Source of the DNA: Reticulitermes speratus
Taxonomy: Eukaryota; Arthropoda; Insecta; Blattodea; Rhinotermitidae
Length of the DNA: 64,000 bases
Direction: 5' to 3'
Assembly (NCBI GenBank): GCA_021186555.1
Contig: JAJKFL010000011.1
Coordinates: forward strand, 36,960,923 to 37,024,922
Below are positions 58,301 through 64,000 of the stretch, one piece after another. Below the pieces are notes generated by a model, which was not told the origin of the DNA, did not search any database, and worked only from the letters and a program-made list of their open reading frames with translations. The translations under genes and the position numbers were made by a program. Positions within the stretch are counted from its first letter, which is position 1; each line of letters begins with the position of its first letter.

Positions 58301-60899
58301 TCAGCAACATTCACACTGCATATGGACGCTAACACTGACGAGCACATGGGCCATTCTTTGTCACACGTTTTATCCTAAACAAGAACAAACTTCTTTTTCA
58401 CGTTAATTACAAATTTTCGCATAAAAAATTAAGGCATCACCGTTAAGTGTAAATTTCAGGTAACAATTCTGTGCCAAACCAAAGCAAATGCTCACTTCCA
58501 TTTAGGTACCAATTTTATCAGAGAAAGAATAAATATCCAATTCCATCACATAAGCCAAATTTTGTGCTAAACAGAACCAAATGTTCACTTCCATTTTGAC
58601 ACCAGTTTTATCATACAAAACAGTAAACATTCATACCAGGCAGCATTTTTAACCCAAATAAGAAAGAAGTTTTACTTACACTTTAGGTACCAGTTCAAAC
58701 CTCATCTTCTCAAGGTTGGGATCTTCAACTAGTGTGGCCATGGCAACAGGGTAAGATATTTCATAATCAAAGTTGAAATCAACGCCAGCTGGGGGGCTTC
58801 GAACAAAGTTTCGTCTGTCCTGCAATACATACACAAAACACAAGTATTAATTAACTCTATCTTACTGCAAATAAAACTGTTGTGAGTGTAACTTGATGTA
58901 GAGGCATGCAGAGCAAGCAATGTTGTGAGTGTAACTTGATGTAGACGAATGCAGAGCACACAATTTTGTGAGTGTAACTTGACGTAGAGGAAAGCAGAGC
59001 AAGCAATGTTGTCAGTGTAACTTGATGTAGAGGCACGCAGAGCAAGCAATGTTGTGAGTGTAACTTGATGTAGACGAATGCAGAGCACACAATTTTGTGA
59101 GTGTAACTTGACGTAGAGGAAAGCAGAGCAAGCAATGTTGTCAGTGTAACTTGATGTAGACGAATGCAGAGCACACAATTTTGTGAGTGTAACTTGACGT
59201 AGAGGAAAGCAGAGCAAGCAATGTTGTGAGTGTAACTTGATGTAGACGAATGCAGAGCACACAATTTTGTGAGTGTAACTTGATGTAGAGGAAAGCAGAG
59301 CAAGCAATGTTGTCAGTGTAACTTGATGTAGACGAATGCAGAGCACACAATTTTGTGAGTGTAACTTGACGTAGAGGAAAGCAGAGCAAGCAATGTTGTC
59401 AGTGTAACTTGATGAAGACGAATGCAGAGCACACAATTTTGTGAGTGTAACTTGACGTAGAGGAAAGCAGAGCAAGCAATGTTGTGAGTGTAACTTGATG
59501 TAGACGAATGCAGAGCACACAATTTTGTGAGTGTAACTTGATGTAGAGGAAAGCAGAGCAAGCAATGTTGTCAGTGTAACTTGATGTAGACGAATGCAGA
59601 GCACACAATTTTGTGAGTGTAACTTGACGTAGAGGAAAGCAGAGCAAGCAATGTTGTCAGTGTAACTTGATGTAGAGGCACGCAGAGCAAGCAATGTTGT
59701 CAGTGTAACTTGATGTAGACAAATGCAGAGCACACAATCTTGTGAGTGTAACTTGACGTAGAGGAAAGCAGAGCAAGCAATGTTGTCAGTGTAACTTGAT
59801 GTAGAGGCACGCAGAGCAAGCAATGTTGTCAGTGTAACTTGATGTAGACGAATGCAGAGCACACAATTTTGTGAGTGTAACTTGACGTAGAGGAAAGCAG
59901 AGCAAGCAATGTTGTCAGTGTAACTTGATGTAGAGGCACGCAGAGCAAGCAATGTTGTGAGTGTAACTTGATGTAGACGAATGCAGAGCACACAATTTTG
60001 TGAGTGTAACTTGACGTAGAGGAAAGCAGAGCAAGCAATGTTGTCAGTGTAACTTGATGTAGACGAATGCAGAGCACACAATTTTGTGAGTGTAACTTGA
60101 CGTAGAGGAAAGCAGAGCAAGCAATGTTGTCAGTGTAACTTGATGTAGACGAATGCAGAGCACACAATTTTGTGAGTGTAACTTGACGTAGAGGAAAGCA
60201 GAGCAAGCAATGTTGTCAGTGTAACTTGATGTAGAGGCACGCAGAGCAAGCAATGTTGTCAGTGTAACTTGATGTAGACGAATGCAGAGCACACAATTTT
60301 GTGAGTGTAACTTGACGTAGAGGAAAGCAGAGCAAGCAATGTTGTCAGTGTAACTTGATGTAGACGAATGCAGAGCACACAATTTTGTGAGTGTAACTTG
60401 ACGTAGAGGAAAGCAGAGCAAGCAATGTTGTCAGTGTAACTTGATGTTGACGAATGCAGAGCACACAATTTTGTGAGTGTAACTTGACGTAGAGGAAAGC
60501 AGAGCAAGCAATGTTGTCAGTGTAACTTGATGTAGAGGCACGCAGAGCAAGCAATGTTGTCAGTGTAACTTGATGTAGAGGCACGCAGAGCAAGCAATGT
60601 TGTCAGTGTAACTTGATGTAGAGCAATGCAGAGCAATGTCATTATAGAGTAAAAACATGCAAAGTATTGTGTTTTGAGAGTGTCAGTGTAGCTTGGTGTG
60701 TAATAAAAATGTCGGCTGTTAAGAGGCAAAATCTGTGAAAAAACTGCAGAGCACTCACTGTTGAGAGTGTAAGGAACTCTTCCTTGAGGTTCTCCTCGTT
60801 GGGGCAGCCGACCCATGGAGGCACAGCAGCATCGGACACCTTTCCTTGTTTCTCTCTGATGAATGCTTCCTGTTCCTTGTTGAACTCACCCAACAGACT
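46190..60899 (-). CDS. Sap47: Synapse-associated protein Sap47/SYAP1 orthologue, 3' five coding exons (BSD-domain protein), 5' end outside window
   Basis: Five coding exons on the minus strand (60899-60759, 58819-58680, 57963-57818, 56257-56099, 46326-46190) join in phase to 723 bases, or 240 residues plus stop. The product follows the order known for SYAP1/Sap47: [13 protein letters not shown], then AAVPPWV, then a BSD domain at about residues 40-110 ([53 protein letters not shown]). The hallmark Phe-Trp pair is at residues 100-101. A linker with HEFVSDTF follows, then the acidic C-terminal [17 protein letters not shown]. In flies Sap47 is a presynaptic phosphoprotein; the mammalian relative is linked to Akt signalling. 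The N-terminal 100 or so residues expected for the family are not seen between 60900 and 64000. Large introns hold tandem arrays and transposons. The family assignment is secure. Confidence 0.93.
47177..47517. repeat. Inverted pair of ribozyme-like motifs
   Basis: The left copy is on the minus strand (ctgatgatgactattcagat then ctgaaacgtgtc, 47208-47177). The right copy is on the plus strand (tgaagatggctctttagagc then caaaacatgta, 47487-47517). The sequence outside each motif is also inverted-similar (atcatatatttatgac versus gtacatcacaaatgtatgat). The right copy has a perfect six-base stem (ggctct/agagcc). Confidence 0.6.
49757..50015. mobile_element. MITE-like element (copy 2), 259 bp
   Basis: Terminal inverted repeats are caggcagtccccgtttaaca (left) and gttaaaagaggactacctg (right), about 23 bases with four mismatches. 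The ends are flanked by taca on both sides. The interior matches 42207-42488. The cagg/cctg termini recall pogo/Tigger-type DNA transposons, but no transposase is present. Confidence 0.85.
50101..50430. mobile_element. Foldback element with 18-bp inverted termini
   Basis: The left end ggctttcagggtttaacc and the right end agttaaaccctgacagcc are inverted repeats (16 of 18 bases). Inside, catgtcaaa/tttgacatg forms a nine-base hairpin near 50125, and gtaatggtgtggagcat near 50233 is mirrored by atgctccacat and accaccattac near 50300-50323. A ribozyme-like motif (ccgaagatggtaaccgcaaa then gcatgtc) lies at 50356-50383. Confidence 0.65.
52350..52416. repeat. Purine-rich tract
   Basis: A run of aggaagaggaagaggaggag and related triplets. 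It gives serine-rich or glutamate-rich frames that are composition artefacts. Confidence 0.85.
53329..53416 (-). mobile_element. Fragment of a dispersed transposon-like repeat
   Basis: On the minus strand it reads [22 protein letters not shown] is the start of a peptide signature that in many insect repeats is followed by WDVTPCSLVE, and 62275-62480 carries that second part. It is truncated. Confidence 0.5.
53590..54010 (-). repeat. About three diverged tandem units of 146 bp
   Basis: Units share ggaaagtacggacagaaatt, ttttcacgaaactcacc and cgaatttcacccaaatcag. The reverse complement corresponds to the repeat at 36310-36960. Units are old and differ at many positions. Confidence 0.7.
55061..55660 (+). 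repeat. Perfect 10 x 60-bp array, open on the plus strand
   Basis: Exactly 600 bases in ten units with no indel. The only variable site inside most units is attgacg/atcgacg, plus one c-to-g change in the last unit. On the plus strand it reads [20 protein letters not shown] ten times within a 223-codon frame. It lies in an intron, antisense to the Sap47-like gene. I regard it as a minisatellite, not a gene. Confidence 0.95.
56099..56257 (-). CDS. Sap47: Sap47-like exon (linker)
   Basis: The acceptor is tcccgtctag and the donor is gtaagt. It reads [20 protein letters not shown] then [20 protein letters not shown] and ends GMDPAKRN plus one base. The HEFVSD stretch is conserved in SYAP1. Confidence 0.9.
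56258..57817 (-). other. 1.56-kb intron of the Sap47-like gene
   Basis: No exon was recognised. At about 57470-57580 the minus strand reads [20 protein letters not shown], a peptide I associate with a dispersed insect repeat rather than a host gene. Confidence 0.5.
57818..57963 (-). CDS. Sap47: Sap47-like exon (BSD domain end)
   Basis: The acceptor is ttaagtaatttacttaattt-like AT-rich sequence ending in tag, and the donor is gtagga. It begins with one base of the Val codon, then [19 protein letters not shown], and ends NSTDVEPA plus one base (phase 1). Confidence 0.95.
57964..58347 (-). other. Unrecognised 127-codon open frame inside a Sap47-like intron
   Basis: It starts [20 protein letters not shown] and ends at the TAG that is also the splice acceptor at 57965-57964. 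It has hydrophobic stretches but no known domain. It may be chance. Confidence 0.25.
58460..58650. repeat. Two diverged tandem copies of about 97 bp
   Basis: The pair tgctcacttccatttaggta and tgttcacttccattttgaca, with surrounding similarity (tgtgccaaac/tgtgctaaac, ccaattttatc/ccagttttatc), indicates an old duplication in the intron. Confidence 0.6.
58680..58819 (-). CDS. Sap47: Sap47-like exon (BSD domain centre)
   Basis: The acceptor is tgtattgcag and the donor is gtaagt. It starts [19 protein letters not shown] and ends [10 protein letters not shown] plus two bases of a Val codon (phase 2). Confidence 0.95.
58868..60640. repeat. 43-bp minisatellite with 86-bp dimers in a Sap47-like intron
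   Basis: About 41 units of 43 bp. The main dimer joins cagagcaagcaatgttgtca and cagagcacacaattttgtga forms. A third form (gatgtagaggcacg) is inserted at intervals. There is almost no indel variation. It fills most of the 1.94-kb intron between 58819 and 60759. Minus-strand frames of up to 463 codons are repeat artefacts. Confidence 0.95.
60759..60899 (-). CDS. Sap47: Sap47-like exon (first seen in window)
   Basis: The acceptor is cttttgtttgcag and the donor is gtgagt. Forty-seven codons, phase 0 at both ends, start [20 protein letters not shown] and end [10 protein letters not shown]. It carries the family's conserved AAVPPWV stretch and the start of the BSD domain. Confidence 0.92.
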
Positions 60900-61934
60900 C
60901 TGCAAACAAAAGAGTACCATCATGTCAATGATCACAAGAAGTCCATTTTTCAGCGACCTCGCATCTGTAGTTTGCAAATATGCACATATTGACTTCTGCG
61001 CATTTTTTCATCCATCTGCGTGTACGAGGGATGTTCAAAATATGAGATTTCCTAGCCTGTAACGCTGGTGTTAACCAACATTTTATTGTTTGGTAGGAGG
61101 CAGCACTTGCAGTAAGGGTAACATGTGACACATTTGTTTGGGCCACTGAAGCAACTCTTGGGAAATCGCCGACTCCACAATACTGAATAAATGGAAACGG
61201 CTCCTTGCGAATGGGTGCAAATGCAATAGCTCGGTTTGTACGATGACGGAATCTTCAAACTCGTGGGTGGATGAGAAAAATGTATCAATGTGCTCGAAGA
61301 GTATGACGAAAAATAATGACACCCCAGTGGAATGAACTGTGATTACAGCTGTAACAACTGCTAGTTTAATTTTATAACCTAGGGAACCACACTCACTGAA
61401 TATCCTTCGTAACAAAAATCGCTTAATGGATTTTATGAAATTTTATACTGAAGAGCCTCACTAAGCCTTCAACTTTGGTTAAAATCAGACGACAAGAACA
61501 GACACTTTACATGATGTTCATACCGTATGAGGTCCTGTGGGTTGTGGCACCTGTAGTCGGGAAGGTGGGTACCAACGTTTCGCAGTACACACTGCCTCCG
61601 TCTACACTGAAAACTGAGGCAGTGTGTTACTGCAAAATGACATAAACCAGCAGACTGCATATGGTATGAATCTTCAACGCCAAGTAAACCTCAAATCACA
61701 TACAGTATTTAACATCGCTGTATCAAGCAAGCTGACTTGTGTGGTAATGCTTCTGCCTTGTATCAGGGGGACGCACTATCCTCTTTCTGTTGGTTTTCCT
61801 ACGTCTCCACAGGTAAATGCTAAGACAGAACCTCAAATCAGGCCACGACCACTTCCTTCCACATCCTGTCAAAGTCAGCATTCATTAATCATCCTCCCAT
61901 TCCACGGTATGATTTGAACTACTGACATAATCGT
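60900..61934. other. No gene recognised; upstream intron of the Sap47-like gene
   Basis: The upstream exon expected to encode the N-terminal part of the protein was not found here. Open frames are short and unrecognised. Confidence 0.5.
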
Positions 61935-62265
61935 TAACTAACCAACTAACTACATAACTGGAAGGCGCACAGTCCTTCGTGAGAAGCTAACAGTCCCTCT
62001 GCTAGTCAAAAAATTCCCCGCATTTGATGTAACCTGTAGGTTCATTACCGTGTTCACAACAGCCTGCCACTTGTCTCTATCCTGAGCCAGATGAATCAAT
62101 TCCACACCCTCCCATCCTATTTCTTTAACATCCACTTTAATATTACCCTCTCACCTATTTCTAGGTCTTCAGAGCGGTCTCTTTCCTTCAGGTTTCCCCA
62201 CCAAAACCTTGTATTTCTCCTCTCCCCCGCAGTGTAACATGCTCCGCCCATCTCACCGTCCATAA
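61935..62265 (-). mobile_element. 5'-truncated LINE 3' end, with (GTTA)n tail
   Basis: On the minus strand it reads MDVKEIGWEGVELIHLAQDR then DKWQAVVNTVMNLQVT, the best-preserved copy of the reverse-transcriptase C-terminus in this window. It ends acagtccttcgtgagaagct-type sequence and short gtta repeats at 61935-61955. Confidence 0.88.
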
Positions 62266-62274
62266 TTCTAACAG

Positions 62275-62480
62275 TCATGTAGTATTTGTGGAGAACAAAT
62301 CGTCAAACACTCGTAAACTAAATATGTACGCACTTCATCTTTCAGTCTTGCACATGGGTAACAACGTCTCGTAGAAACGTACTGACTCCGCGCTCGGAAG
62401 TTCTCTACCAGACTGCACGGCGTCACATCCCACAGCGAACTATTCCTCAAGGTCATCGCCGTAAGAACCACAAATCTCAG
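62275..62480 (-). mobile_element. Transposon-like fragment with WDVTPCSLVE signature
   Basis: The minus strand reads LTAMTLRNSSLWDVTPCSLV then ENFRARSQYVSTRRCYP. This peptide is a recurrent signature of dispersed insect repeats. The frame ends at 62268. Confidence 0.6.
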
Positions 62481-62580
62481 CCGATGATGAAATTCCGGGT
62501 TTTATAAAAGTAACGCACTTTTTGAATAGCTGAATGATTATCAGATATGTGTACAATGGAGAACGCACAATTTTGTTGAA

Positions 62581-62648
62581 ACGGACTGTACACGGACCCC
62601 ACACCAGCCCCAGCACGGACTGTACACGGACCCCACACCAGCCCCAGC
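62581..62648. repeat. Perfect 34-bp tandem duplication
   Basis: The unit acggactgtacacggacccc plus acaccagccccagc occurs twice with no difference, so the duplication is recent. Confidence 0.95.
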
Positions 62649-62904
62649 AATTCACTTACCTTGCACGGCTAATTGACTGTCTATAGCGCAGGCGAAACAC
62701 AGCTCAAGTTGAATGGGTTGCGGGCATGTCAGGCTTTACTGGCATAAAAAACTGAGTTTCTGAGTGTGACGTCACTTTGTGCTGAAGTGACAAAATTCCG
62801 GCTCAATACCGGAACAGAATCCGTTCAGAAACACAGACAGCGACTTGTTACAACTGTACACAGAAACTGGGAGGAGAAACCAGCGCTACAATGTATTCTT
62901 CAGT

Positions 62905-63827
62905 ACGTATTATGAACCTATGTCACGTTAAACACGTATTAGGAACATATGTCACGTTAAACACGTATTAGGAACATATGTCACGTTAAACACGTATTAT
63001 GAACATATGTCACGTTAAACACGTATTATGAACATATGTCACGTTAAACACGTATTATGAACATATGTCACGTTAAACACGTATTATGAACATATGTCAA
63101 GTTAAACACGTATTATGAACATGTCACGTTAAACACGTATTATGAACAAATGTCACGTTAAACACGTATTATGAACATATGTCACGTTAAACACGTATTA
63201 TGAACATATGTCACGTTAAACACGTATTATGAACATATGTCACGTTAAACACGTATTATGAACATATGTCACGTTAAACACGTATTATGAACATGTCACG
63301 TTAAACACGTATTATGAACATGTGTCACGTTAAACACGTATTATGAACATATGTCACGTTAAACACGTATTATGAACATGTCACGTTAAACACGTATTAT
63401 GAACATATGTCACGTTAAACACGTATTATGAACATATGTCACGTTAAACACGTATTATGAACATGTCACGTTAAACACGTATTATGAACATATGTCCCGT
63501 TAAACACGTATTATGAACATGTCACGTTAAACACGTATTATGAACATATGTCACGTTAAACACGTATTATGAACATATGTCACGTTAAACACGTATTATG
63601 AACATATGTCACGTTAAACACGTATTATGAACATATGTCACGTTAAACACGTATTATGAACATATGTCACGTTAAACACGTATTATGAACATATGTCACG
63701 TTAAACACGTATTATGAACATGTGTCACGTTAAACACGTATTATGAACATATGTCACGTTAAACACGTATTATGAACATGTCACGTTAAACACGTATTAT
63801 GAACATATGTCACGTTAAACACGTATC
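62905..63827. repeat. 29-bp minisatellite
   Basis: About 32 units of aacatatgtcacgttaaaca plus cgtattatg. A 27-bp variant lacks ta (aacatgtcacg), and recurs irregularly. Confidence 0.97.
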
Positions 63828-63920
63828 ACCGTGCGTTATGATTAATTTAAAAGAGTAAAACTGTGCCACTAATGTAATTGATCCTAAAAGTTACCAAACC
63901 TATCTGTACACATAAACTCG

Positions 63921-63964
63921 TACCCCTGAAGATGACTCAGTGGTGAACTGAAACATGTCGGGTA
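63921..63964 (+). ncRNA. Hammerhead-ribozyme-like motif
   Basis: Stem I pairs tacc-c (63921-63925) with gggta (63960-63964). The core ctgaaga (63926-63932) fits CUGANGA, GAAA is at 63950-63953, then CATG and the UC of the cleavage triplet at 63958-63959. Stem II (63933-63949) keeps only a short tca/tga pairing around gtgg and has an extra U after the core, so it may be inactive. Hammerheads with very short stem III are known from Penelope-like retroelements, so this is probably a retroelement end. Confidence 0.5.
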
Positions 63965-64000
63965 TAAAATAAAAACGCGTGCTCAGTAAACTGTAAGTCT

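Noticed and set aside
58729-60120. 463-codon minus-strand frame overlapping a Sap47-like exon
   Set aside because: It reads the 43-bp array into the exon in the wrong frame; the real exon frame is fixed by homology and splice phases.
61624-62135. Host gene with a LAQDRDKW motif
   Set aside because: The motif is the C-terminal end of a LINE reverse transcriptase in a truncated copy.

Overview
The window is nuclear DNA from an animal, most likely a polyneopteran insect (cockroach, termite or stick-insect type). This rests on spliced genes with canonical GT/AG introns, tRNA-derived SINEs, 5'-truncated LINE 3' ends with GTTA-repeat tails, and repeat-derived peptide signatures I associate with those insects. 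There are no operons, no CRISPR array and no functional rRNA or tRNA genes. There is one 23-base assembly gap at 39149-39171.

Left part (1-36 kb): more than half of this stretch is tandem repeats. At least a dozen unrelated families have units of 9, 20, 26, 39, 42, 46, 50, 91 and 114 bp. The dominant one is a 114-bp unit found in five separate arrays in both orientations (888-2134, 5500-10785, 25556-25835, 29510-32131, 34968-35662) with recurring flanks, which suggests the array travels as part of a larger element. In 5500-10785 the flank is itself embedded and forms a 1,878-bp higher-order repeat. The 91-bp array at 23870-25475 was born from the 3' part of a SINE. Between the arrays lies one real gene on the minus strand (2734-4538, modelled with five exons). 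It encodes a 226-residue secreted protein with six cysteines, and a 39-bp minisatellite sits in its first intron.

Middle part (36-46 kb): AT-rich, mostly unique DNA with SINEs of two families that share a central domain but have different tRNA heads. One SINE has a 13-bp target duplication and sits inside an older repeat. There is also a 74-bp near-perfect palindrome, a short MITE, and a 37-bp array with a 142-bp higher-order period.

Right part (46-61 kb): the minus strand carries the 3' five coding exons of the insect orthologue of synapse-associated protein Sap47/SYAP1 (BSD-domain protein). Exons are at 60759-60899, 58680-58819, 57818-57963, 56099-56257 and 46190-46326, and all splice phases agree. 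The 5' exons lie outside the window. Its introns hold a 43/86-bp array, a perfect 10 x 60-bp array, a MITE, and foldback elements. The last 3 kb carry a LINE 3' end, another transposon fragment, a 29-bp array and a hammerhead-ribozyme-like motif (63921-63964).

The two genes show no functional link. Most long open frames in the window are by-products of stop-free tandem repeats and are not annotated as proteins.
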